Shown here: piece by piece, positions 7,132 to 12,986 of the stretch
Position numbering within the stretch: position 1 is the first letter of the stretch
Layout of the letters: each line of letters begins with the position of its first letter
DNA from: a bacterium UBP12_UBA5184
GTDB taxonomy: Bacteria; Vulcanimicrobiota; Vulcanimicrobiia; Vulcanimicrobiales; Vulcanimicrobiaceae
Length of the DNA: 12,986 nt
Assembly: GCA_002413145.1 (NCBI GenBank)
Contig: DHWK01000150.1
Coordinates: forward strand, 354 to 13,339
Direction of reading: 5' to 3'
Position numbers and translations under genes: made by a program
Notes under the pieces: model-generated
Database searches by the model: none
What the model was told of the DNA's origin: nothing
What the model saw: the letters and a program-made list of their open reading frames with translations, nothing else

Positions 7132-8472
7132 TTGAAAATACGCATCCTGAGCGCCTTCGCCGCTACCCTGTTCCTCTCGGCGGCCACAAACTTTCCGAGC
7201 AGCGCCGCACCCGGCCTCTCGAACATCGAACGCGACGAAATTCAGTTGGGCTACGCGCTGGTCAGCGCCGAGTTCTACAAGAAGGTCGAACCGCAGACTC
7301 TGCTCGACGGCGCTCACGACGAACTCGTCACGTTCCTCAAGAAGAGCGGCGTGAAGGCGCCCAACGTCCCGGTCCTCAAGGCGACGGACGATGCGGCGCT
7401 CAACATCCGAGCGCTCGAACGCGAGGTCTCGAACCTCGTCGCGCTGTACGGCGCGAAACTCGGAGCGCGCGAACTCACCTACCAGGCGATCGCGGGGATG
7501 CTCTCGTCGGTCAAGGACAAGTACACCACGTTTTTGACGCCCAAAGAATACGCGCAGCTCAACGAGGGGCTCGACGGCGGAAACTTTAGCGGTGTCGGCA
7601 TCACGATCGGGGTCGACGATACGACCAAGATGCTGCGCGTCAACGAAGTCCTTCCCGGGCTGCCGGCCGACAAGGCGGGCGTGCAACCCGGCGACCTGAT
7701 CACGGCGATCGACGGCAAGCCCACCAAGGGACTGACGACAGACGACGACGCCAAATTGCTGCGCGGGAAAGAGGGCAGCGTCGTTCGCGTGACCGTCGAG
7801 CGCAACGGGGCCTCCGTCGCGCCGATCTCGATCACTCGCGCGGTCATCCATTTGCCGAGCGTCTACTCCAAGATGCTCGACGGCGGAATCGGCTACACGC
7901 GTCTGACGGTCTTCGGATCGACCACCGCAACCGAGCTTTCACAAGCCCTCGACCGGCTCGAGGCGCAGCACGCCAAGGCGTACATCCTGGACCTGCGCGA
8001 CAACGGCGGCGGTTACTTGAACGCGGCGATCGAGGTCAGTTCGAAGTTCATCCCCTCGGGTCCGATCGTCTCGGTCGAATCGCGCGCCGGCAACAACACC
8101 GAATACGATGCCGACGCCACGGCGATTCCGCCCCGCCCGCTCGCGGTGCTGGTCAACAAGTACACGGCCAGCGCTTCAGAGATCACCTCCGGTGCGATTC
8201 AAGATAACGGCGTCGGCGAGCTGGTCGGCGAGAAGACCTACGGGAAGGGCGTCGTTCAGTCGATCCATCCGCTGCCGGACGGCTCGGCGGTGAAAATCAC
8301 GAGCGCGCGCTATCTGACGCCGCGCGGCCGCGACATCAACCAAATCGGAATCACCCCCGACATCGTCACGGTCGAACCGAAGGACTCGCGTTTCGGCGAG
8401 CCGGCCCACGACCCACAGCTTCAATCGGCGATCACCTACCTCCAGGGCCGGATCGCAAAGCTCGGAATCTAA
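7132..8472 (+). CDS. S41 carboxyl-terminal processing protease, second of a tandem pair
   Basis: A 446-residue paralogue of the preceding protease, aligning through the N-terminal helical region (QTLLDGAHDELVTFLKKSGV against QVLLNGEQHELVAYLRKHNV), the PDZ domain and the core. It begins with a cleavable-looking Sec signal peptide (about 1-26, ending SSAAP) rather than an anchor, so it is probably soluble in the periplasm. The PDZ domain spans about 154-236 (GVGITIGV, ADKAGVQPGDLITAIDG). Core motifs are YILDLRDNGGGYL (284-296), TASASEI (345-351) and TYGKGVVQ (369-376). Ser347, Glu350, Asp358 and Lys372 keep the Prc spacing, so it should be active. The TTG start has AGGA 7 nt upstream. Only three sense codons and one TAG separate it from the first protease, in the same frame. 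It may have a different substrate range or form a mixed oligomer with its neighbour; the sequence does not decide. Confidence 0.93.
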   Translation: MKIRILSAFAATLFLSAATNFPSSAAPGLSNIERDEIQLGYALVSAEFYKKVEPQTLLDGAHDELVTFLKKSGVKAPNVPVLKATDDAALNIRALEREVSNLVALYGAKLGARELTYQAIAGMLSSVKDKYTTFLTPKEYAQLNEGLDGGNFSGVGITIGVDDTTKMLRVNEVLPGLPADKAGVQPGDLITAIDGKPTKGLTTDDDAKLLRGKEGSVVRVTVERNGASVAPISITRAVIHLPSVYSKMLDGGIGYTRLTVFGSTTATELSQALDRLEAQHAKAYILDLRDNGGGYLNAAIEVSSKFIPSGPIVSVESRAGNNTEYDADATAIPPRPLAVLVNKYTASASEITSGAIQDNGVGELVGEKTYGKGVVQSIHPLPDGSAVKITSARYLTPRGRDINQIGITPDIVTVEPKDSRFGEPAHDPQLQSAITYLQGRIAKLGI

Positions 8473-8512
8473 GACCCCGAGGCGCCGGCTGCGCCGACGG
8501 TCCGCGCAAAGA

Positions 8513-8540
8513 CCGGGGCGCGCCCCTGTCGCAGCCCCGG
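8513..8540 (-). terminator. GC-rich hairpin between convergent genes, likely terminator
   Basis: CCGGGGC (8513-8519) and GCCCCGG (8534-8540) form a perfect 7-bp stem with a 14-nt loop. Read on the minus strand, after the RNase gene, it is followed by TCTTTG, a weak T-rich stretch. On the plus strand, T-rich sequence comes only about 15 nt later. A second 5-bp stem, GGCGC/GCGCC, lies at 8481-8495 just after the protease stop. The 88-bp gap contains no gene. Probably a two-way stop between converging operons, though without a strong T-tract. Confidence 0.45.
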
Positions 8541-8560
8541 CCGTGCGGGTGAGAGTTTCT

Positions 8561-11266
8561 TTAGGTCGCGATCGCTTTGCGCGCGGCGCGCCGGCGCGGC
8601 GCAGCGGCTTCGCCGGCGGCACCCTCCGCGGCCGCCCCCTTTTTGCGAGGCGGACGCTTGGGCTTCTCCGCAGCGACGGCGCCGTTTGAAACGGCCTCGA
8701 CCGTCGCTTTGCGTGGCCGGCCTCGCCGCTTCGGGGCCGCGGCGGCCGCTTGAGACAACGGCACTAGCTGCGCCACAGGCTCGACCGAGGCCGGCGTGCC
8801 TTCCGCTCGCGGGCGACGCCCTCGTGGCCGTTTTGCCACCGCCGGCCGCGCCTCGGGAAGCGAGAGGCTTGGCGGCGGAGGTTCGACTGCGACCGCCGCC
8901 GGACGGTGGTCGATGCGCGCGATCGCCCGCGACGGCTCCGCTGGGACGCGTCCGATGGGCTCGGCGCTGCCGTCGCTGCCGACACGGAAGATCGGCTGGG
9001 CCGCTTCTCCCGGGACACCGCCGCGTCCGCGACGGCGGCGACGGCGACGGCGACGGCGGATGAGGCCGTCTCCAGGTTGGGCGGCCGGACGTGAATCGTC
9101 GGCATGTGGTCTGTCGAGGCCGGGCGGCATCGGGACGCCGGCGGCGGCGGCGATCGCCGCCATCGTCGCTACGTCGTTCGAACCGCCGGCCGCGCCGGCG
9201 CCCGCACCACCGCGCCGGCGCCGACGCCGGCGACGGCGGCCTCGGCCGACGCCATTGCCGCCACCATACGAGGCGTAGGCACGATGTTCGCCGTCGGGAT
9301 CGACGGCGGCGTAATCGGGGACGCCGAGCGGGGTGATCGTTGCGATCGGCGGCGCAATCGGCGTATGCGCGCGCACCTCGGCATCCTCGGCTTCCGCCTC
9401 GGCGGAAGTCGAGATGCCGATCGCACCGCGCTCGCCGACGCCCTTGGCGGCTTCCTCGGCGAGTTCGCGCAACTGCTCTTCCTGCTCGGCGGCGGTGAGT
9501 TCTTTCTTGCGTCCGCGTCCGCCGCGACGGCGACGTTTCGTCCGTTCGGCCGGTGCCTCGACCGGCGTGCGCGGTTCGGCGAGAACGTTGCCGTCTTCAT
9601 CGACGTCGATCACCTTGATCCTGATCGTCTGGCCGATCGCATTGGCGGCGTTCTCCACTTCGATCAGGCGGTCGCCGACGATCGCCAGCGCCGAGGTCGG
9701 ATTCGGAAGGCGCGCGTGCAGCAGCTCGACTTCGATTTCGTCGCCGACGCGAGCGTGAGGCGGCGCGGCGAGGGCTTTTGCATCCTCGACCCAGGTGATC
9801 TTGGTCTTCTCGGGCGCGAGCGTCGAATCGACGCGCACGGCGACCTTCGTGCCGAGTTCCTTTTCGAGCGCCTCGCGCTCGTTCCCGTACCAGTATTCGA
9901 TCTGCGCGCCGACGGTGGGCGCCGAGATCACCTCGATCGGCTTGATCTTGATCTTGCCATTGCGATGCTCGTGACCGAGCCGACGGACGCTGCGGAAGGC
10001 TTCGATCGCGACGGTTTCTGGCGACATCACCGAACCCAGGCCGCTGCAGGTCGGGCACGCTCCGCGCAGTTGCCCGGAGAGGTCCTTGCCGACGCGCTTG
10101 CGCGTGAACTCGAGCAAGCCAAGCGCCGAGAATGACTGAATCGTCGTGCGCGTCCGATCTTTGCGCAGCCCCGCTTCGAGCGTCGCGAGCACCTTGTTCC
10201 GGGACGACTCGCTCGACATATCGATGAAATCGCAAACGATGATTCCGCCGATGTCGCGCAGGCGCACTTGGCGCGCGATCTCGCTTGCGGCTTCGATGTT
10301 CGTTTTGACGATCGTGTCTTCGAGATTCTTGCCGCCGGTGAACTTGCCGCTGTTGACGTCGATGACGGTCAAGGCTTCGGTCGTCTCGATGACGATCGAG
10401 CCGCCCGCGGGCAGATTGATCTTGGGCTTGAGCAGTTTGTGGACTTCCTCGTCGACCTTGAAGTCTTTGAAGAGCGAACGCCCGTGGTTGTAATGCTGGA
10501 TGCGTTCGACGTACTGCGGGCCGAGTAGCCGCATGAAGTCGCGGACTTTCTCGTACTCTTCGCCGTCGTCAATCAGGACGCGCTCGACTTCCGGGGTGAT
10601 GAAATCGCGCGCGGCCTTGTAGACCAAATTCATGTCCTTGTGGATGAGCGACGGCGCCGGCGCGCGTTTGTAGCTCTCGAGGATACCGTGCCACATGCGG
10701 ATCAGGACGCCGAGGTCGGCGAGGAGTTCCGCCTGGCTGACGCCCGCGGCGGCCGTCCGCACGACGGTCGCCATCCCTTCGGGCCGGATCAGCTTCATGA
10801 TGCCTTTGAGCCGGTTACGCTCGTCGGCGCTCTCGATCTTGCGCGAGACGCCCGAGTACTTACCGGTCGGCATGAGGATCAGGTAACGGCCGGGCAGCGA
10901 AATGTTCGTGGAGATGCGCGCGCCCTTGAGCCCGCGCGGCTCTTTGACGATCTGGACGAGGACGTCGTCGCCCTTGGAGATCTTTTCGGTGATCGTCCAG
11001 CCGGAGCGGCCTTGGGTGATTTCGACGTCGCCGATGTTGAGCGGCGTCTTGTTGATGTCGTCGACGTAGAGGAAGGCGTTACGACCCAGGCCGATATCGA
11101 CGAAGCTCGCTCCCATTCCGGGGAGCACGTTCATCACTTTGCCTTTGTAGATCGAGCCGATGACCTTTTCTTCGCGTTCGAAGTAGATTTCGGCGAGTTG
11201 GCCTTCCTCAAGGATTGCGACCCGGTTTTCCCAGGGGTCGCTGGAAATGAGGATTTCAGTTGGCAC
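8561..11266 (-). CDS. RNase E/G family endoribonuclease with TRAM-like segment and Arg-rich tail
   Basis: A 901-residue endoribonuclease of mRNA decay and rRNA/tRNA processing. The catalytic half aligns with E. coli RNase E almost without gaps. The S1 domain is at about 36-125. Metal-binding Asp303 (VIDVNSG) and Asp346 (VCDFIDM) and the zinc-link Cys404/Cys407 (CPTC) even keep the E. coli numbering. A segment at about 505-567 (VGDEIEVELL, then GDRLIEVENAANAIGQTIRIKVIDV) resembles a TRAM RNA-binding barrel, which neither E. coli RNase E nor RNase G has. The tail (about 575-901) is low-complexity, with runs of 9 Arg (677-685) and 10 Arg (737-746) and an AT-hook-like KRRGRPRK (846-853). It probably binds RNA or scaffolds partners, as the unrelated RNase E tail does. 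The start is GTG with GAAAGG 7 nt upstream. I leave the symbol blank because rne and rng cannot be separated here. Confidence 0.95.
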   Translation of the reverse strand: MPTEILISSDPWENRVAILEEGQLAEIYFEREEKVIGSIYKGKVMNVLPGMGASFVDIGLGRNAFLYVDDINKTPLNIGDVEITQGRSGWTITEKISKGDDVLVQIVKEPRGLKGARISTNISLPGRYLILMPTGKYSGVSRKIESADERNRLKGIMKLIRPEGMATVVRTAAAGVSQAELLADLGVLIRMWHGILESYKRAPAPSLIHKDMNLVYKAARDFITPEVERVLIDDGEEYEKVRDFMRLLGPQYVERIQHYNHGRSLFKDFKVDEEVHKLLKPKINLPAGGSIVIETTEALTVIDVNSGKFTGGKNLEDTIVKTNIEAASEIARQVRLRDIGGIIVCDFIDMSSESSRNKVLATLEAGLRKDRTRTTIQSFSALGLLEFTRKRVGKDLSGQLRGACPTCSGLGSVMSPETVAIEAFRSVRRLGHEHRNGKIKIKPIEVISAPTVGAQIEYWYGNEREALEKELGTKVAVRVDSTLAPEKTKITWVEDAKALAAPPHARVGDEIEVELLHARLPNPTSALAIVGDRLIEVENAANAIGQTIRIKVIDVDEDGNVLAEPRTPVEAPAERTKRRRRGGRGRKKELTAAEQEEQLRELAEEAAKGVGERGAIGISTSAEAEAEDAEVRAHTPIAPPIATITPLGVPDYAAVDPDGEHRAYASYGGGNGVGRGRRRRRRRRRGGAGAGAAGGSNDVATMAAIAAAAGVPMPPGLDRPHADDSRPAAQPGDGLIRRRRRRRRRRGRGGVPGEAAQPIFRVGSDGSAEPIGRVPAEPSRAIARIDHRPAAVAVEPPPPSLSLPEARPAVAKRPRGRRPRAEGTPASVEPVAQLVPLSQAAAAAPKRRGRPRKATVEAVSNGAVAAEKPKRPPRKKGAAAEGAAGEAAAPRRRAARKAIAT
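9029..9058 (-). repeat. Polyarginine-coding tract (10 Arg codons)
   Basis: Codons 737-746 of the RNase E/G gene all encode Arg. The plus strand reads as an imperfect CGACGG/CGG triplet repeat. The codons are mixed CGC/CGT/CCG-complement types rather than one repeated codon, suggesting selection for arginine, though slippage may have contributed. Confidence 0.75.
9212..9238 (-). repeat. Polyarginine-coding tract (9 Arg codons)
   Basis: Codons 677-685 of the RNase E/G gene encode nine consecutive Arg, preceded by GRG and followed by a Gly/Ala run. It resembles an RGG-like RNA-binding patch and parallels the second tract about 60 residues later. Confidence 0.75.
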
Positions 11267-11499
11267 GGGGTAACCTTTCGGTTCGCGGCGCGCTGGCGCC
11301 GCATGAATTCAGTTTTGCCTGCTCCTCGGCGGAGCGGCGGTGCGGCCGCCCCGTTCGTCCTGAGTCCTGGCGCCGGCGTTAGCGGCGCGGTCTCGAACGA
11401 ACGAGGAGACCAAATTTGTCATTCCGATTGACGGAAGTGCGTCCACGGAAGCGCCGGGCGCTGCGACGCGGTACGCTAAAACTAGAAATCGGATGTTCT
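11267..11499 (-). promoter_or_regulatory. 233-bp leader of the RNase E/G gene with several inverted repeats
   Basis: Non-coding gap between the acetyltransferase stop and the RNase GTG. It contains GGTCTC (11389-11394) with GAGACC (11406-11411), a 6-bp stem, and GCGCCG (11370-11375) with CGGCGC (11383-11388), another 6-bp stem. I find no convincing -35/-10 pair. It is long enough for an own promoter plus a structured 5' UTR. E. coli RNase E represses itself through hairpins in its 5' UTR; similar control here is only a guess. No RNA family is recognised. Confidence 0.4.
11274..11279 (-). promoter_or_regulatory. Ribosome binding site of the RNase E/G gene
   Basis: On the minus strand GAAAGG lies 7 nt before the GTG at 11266. 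The next residues (PTEILIS, then ENRVAILEEG) match the RNase E/G N-terminus, so GTG is the start. Confidence 0.6.
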
Positions 11500-12087
11500 C
11501 TAGGGTTCCTGAAAGCTGCCGGGAGGTCCTTGTTCGCCTCGTTTGCCCTCCAAAGGGGCGGTTGCGATCCAAAAGCGACGATTGAGCGGACCCGAGCCCT
11601 CGGGCACCTCGTCGCGCCCGACGCCGCCGCATTTCTCCACCACGCGCAACGACGGCGCGTTGCTGCCGTCGACGGTCAGCAGCGCACGTTCGAGCCCGAG
11701 CGCGCGAAGGCGCGCGAGGCCCTCGCGTAACATCGCGGTCGCGTAGCCGCGATTGCGCTCGCTCGGGCGCACTCGATAACCGAGGTGACCGCCGTCGATT
11801 TCGAGATCCGGCGTCAATCTGTGGCGAATGCGAATTTCACCAAGCACCCGGCCGTCGCGCAGCAGCGCGAGCGCGTCGGTCCTCACGAGCCCGGGAACGG
11901 GCGGCGTCTCGCCCGCCGCTAAACGGCAGAATTCGATGTAGCCGGCGACCCCGGCGAAGCCGTTCTCTTCGGCAAGATCGAACGGGCCATGCGTATCGAC
12001 GGCGCGGAACTCGTTGAGGTACTCCTCGAGAGCGTCTCGGATCTCGGGTCCGATCGGCTCGAAACGTAAGCCGCTCGTCGCGGCCAC
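11500..12087 (-). CDS. GNAT family N-acetyltransferase (COG3981-like)
   Basis: A 195-residue predicted acetyl-CoA-dependent N-acetyltransferase. The acetyl-CoA pyrophosphate loop is visible as RNRGYA (111-116; R-x-x-G-x-A) within HLGYRVRPSERNRGYATAML. It is followed by LLTVDGSNAPSLRVVEKCGG (137-155), the usual second half of the fold. HLGYRVRPSE, LTVD.SN..S and a C-terminal RRFWI match what I recall of the COG3981 predicted acetyltransferases, whose substrate is unknown. The last 15 residues are a Gly/Pro/Glu-rich tail. The GTG start at 12087 follows the rodA TAG with no spacer (TAG then GTG) and has no separate Shine-Dalgarno, so it is probably translated by re-initiation after rodA. Protein, small-molecule or antibiotic acetylation cannot be told apart from the sequence. 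Confidence 0.85.
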   Translation of the reverse strand: MAATSGLRFEPIGPEIRDALEEYLNEFRAVDTHGPFDLAEENGFAGVAGYIEFCRLAAGETPPVPGLVRTDALALLRDGRVLGEIRIRHRLTPDLEIDGGHLGYRVRPSERNRGYATAMLREGLARLRALGLERALLTVDGSNAPSLRVVEKCGGVGRDEVPEGSGPLNRRFWIATAPLEGKRGEQGPPGSFQEP

Positions 12088-12967
12088 CTAAAACACCAGG
12101 CGCTCGCGCTGCATGTGAATGTTGAGCAGGATTCCGACCGCCGCAAAGTCGGTGATGATCGCGCTGCCCCCGTAGGACATGAAGGGCAGCGGGATGCCGG
12201 TGATCGGGGCGATCCCAACCGTCATCCCAATGTTCACCACGACGTGGAACGCGAGCATCGCGACCAGCCCGACCGCGAGCAACAGTCCGAAACCGTCGCG
12301 CGCCGCGAAGACGGCGCGCAGCGCGCCGAAGAGGATGATCGCGTAAGCGCAGACGAGCCCGATCGCACCCAAGTAGCCGAGTTCTTCGCCGACGACCGTG
12401 AAGATGAAATCGCGCGAATGTTCGGGGACGAAATCGAGCTGCGTCTGCGTCCCGTGCGTCAGCCCTTTCCCGAAGATGCCGCCGGAGCCGATGCCGATTT
12501 TCGCCTGGATGATGTTGAAGCCGCCGCCCAACGGGTCCTGGTTGGGGTTGATCCAGAGCTTGAAGCGCTCCAACTGGTAGCTGTTGAGCGCGATCAGCGC
12601 GGCGAAGGGCAGACAGGCAACACAGAGTCCGAGCAGGATCGTGATGTACCGCGTCGGCGCCCCGGCCATCGCGACCATGCCCAGCCAGACGGCGAAGAAG
12701 ACGAGCGCGGTCCCCATGTCCGGCTCGGCGAGGACGAGGAGCGCGGGCAGCACGGTCATCCCCATCGAGATGAGGAAGACGCGCGGGTCGTTCATGCGGT
12801 TCTGGCGGTCGGCCAGGTAGCGGGCGAGAGCGATGATGACGAGGATCTTGGCGATCTCGGAGGCCTGGATCTGCTGCCCGGCGAAGTTGAACCAGCGCGT
12901 TGATCCATACGCCGAGTTGCCGATAACCAGCACGCCGATCAGCATCAGGACGCCGACGATGTAGAGC
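12088..12967 (-). CDS. rodA: Rod-shape SEDS glycosyltransferase RodA, 5' end missing at contig end
   Basis: The C-terminal 292 or so residues of a polytopic inner-membrane SEDS protein. RodA polymerises lipid II into glycan strands with a partner class B PBP during elongation. Landmarks are STRWFNFAGQQIQASEIAK (family QPSE, here QASE), LVLAEPDMGTALV, the large extracytoplasmic loop with INPNQDPLGGGFNIIQAKIGIGSGG, GTQTQLDFVPE-HSRDFIF, whose Asp in SRDF matches the essential Asp of RodA/FtsW, and FMSYGGSA near the end. INPNQDP, LTHGTQTQLDF and the IGS pattern favour RodA over FtsW. About 80 N-terminal residues, with the first membrane helices, are lost because the contig ends in adapter sequence. 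The apparent Met start in the last bases is an artefact, not a start codon. The gene is followed directly by the acetyltransferase. Confidence 0.92.
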
Positions 12968-12986
12968 CTGTCTCTTATACACATCT
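12968..12986. other. Tn5 mosaic-end (Nextera) adapter remnant, not genomic
   Basis: The final 19 bases, CTGTCTCTTATACACATCT, are exactly the Tn5 mosaic-end adapter used in transposase-based library preparation. They sit flush against the contig end and interrupt rodA in its coding region. Real genomic sequence ends at about 12967. Confidence 0.97.

Noticed and set aside
6586..7851. 421-codon open frame antisense to the two S41 proteases
   Set aside because: GC-rich codon bias opens the opposite strand. The sense strand encodes complete protease domains, and the antisense product shows only Arg/Asp-rich low complexity.
8515..8526. GGGGCGCGCCCC perfect palindrome as an operator
   Set aside because: It lies between convergent genes with no promoter nearby and is easily explained by GC-rich composition and the overlapping terminator stem.
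9029..9238. CRISPR-like or tandem DNA repeat from the CGG/CGACGG runs
   Set aside because: The runs are Arg codons in an intact reading frame, with no regular spacer structure.
9104..10135. 343-codon plus-strand open frame inside the RNase E/G gene
   Set aside because: It is a mirror of the conserved RNase frame; no ribosome site or domain, and the sense frame has all catalytic residues.
11837..12982. Long Arg-rich open frame on the minus strand beginning MYKRQ
   Set aside because: It is a frame-shifted shadow of rodA and the acetyltransferase, with no domain pattern, and its start lies in the adapter.
12968..12986. Possible transposon inverted repeat at the right edge
   Set aside because: It is the engineered 19-bp mosaic end at the very end of the sequence, with no transposase or second end in the window; adapter remnant explains it fully.

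Overview
The window looks like the end of a contig from a GC-rich, rod-shaped bacterium, most likely uncultured and assembled from transposase-fragmented (Nextera/Tn5) reads. The last 19 bases (12968-12986) are the Tn5 mosaic-end adapter, so genomic sequence stops at about 12967. I cannot fix the phylum. GC-biased codons, frequent GTG/TTG starts, RodA, FtsEX with a full M23 partner, and an RNase E/G with a long Arg-rich tail together point to a high-GC lineage. A deep-branching environmental phylum would fit, but that is a weak guess.

Layout. (1) 2-862, plus strand: the C-terminal part of an SMC/SbcC/YhaN-like coiled-coil ATPase, cut by the left edge. (2) 887-2698, minus strand: an acyl-CoA dehydrogenase and, downstream of it, an exported BCP-like peroxiredoxin. 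(3) 2736-8472, plus strand: ftsE, ftsX, a coiled-coil M23 peptidase and two tandem S41 carboxyl-terminal proteases. The first three genes overlap and should be translationally coupled. A 109-bp gap with a strong hairpin precedes the protease pair. (4) 8561-12967, minus strand: the 3' part of rodA, an abutting GNAT acetyltransferase, a 233-bp leader and a large RNase E/G. The two halves converge at a GC hairpin between 8472 and 8561.

How the genes fit together. Most of the window concerns the cell envelope and its growth. FtsEX is an ATP-driven, membrane-embedded regulator of septal peptidoglycan hydrolysis, and the M23 protein behind it is the expected extracytoplasmic effector. S41 proteases are known in other bacteria to degrade or control peptidoglycan hydrolases, so the tandem pair could limit this effector. 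On the other strand, RodA is the elongation glycosyltransferase, and RNase E/G genes are often found beside rod-shape genes.

I see no CRISPR array, tRNA, rRNA, insertion sequence, prophage or defence island. All coding regions are ordinary core-type genes with intact frames. No convincing new system is present. The most unusual pieces are the domain make-up of the RNase E/G (a TRAM-like segment, two polyarginine tracts and an AT-hook-like tail), the in-frame tandem protease pair, and the adapter junction that creates false protein N-termini.
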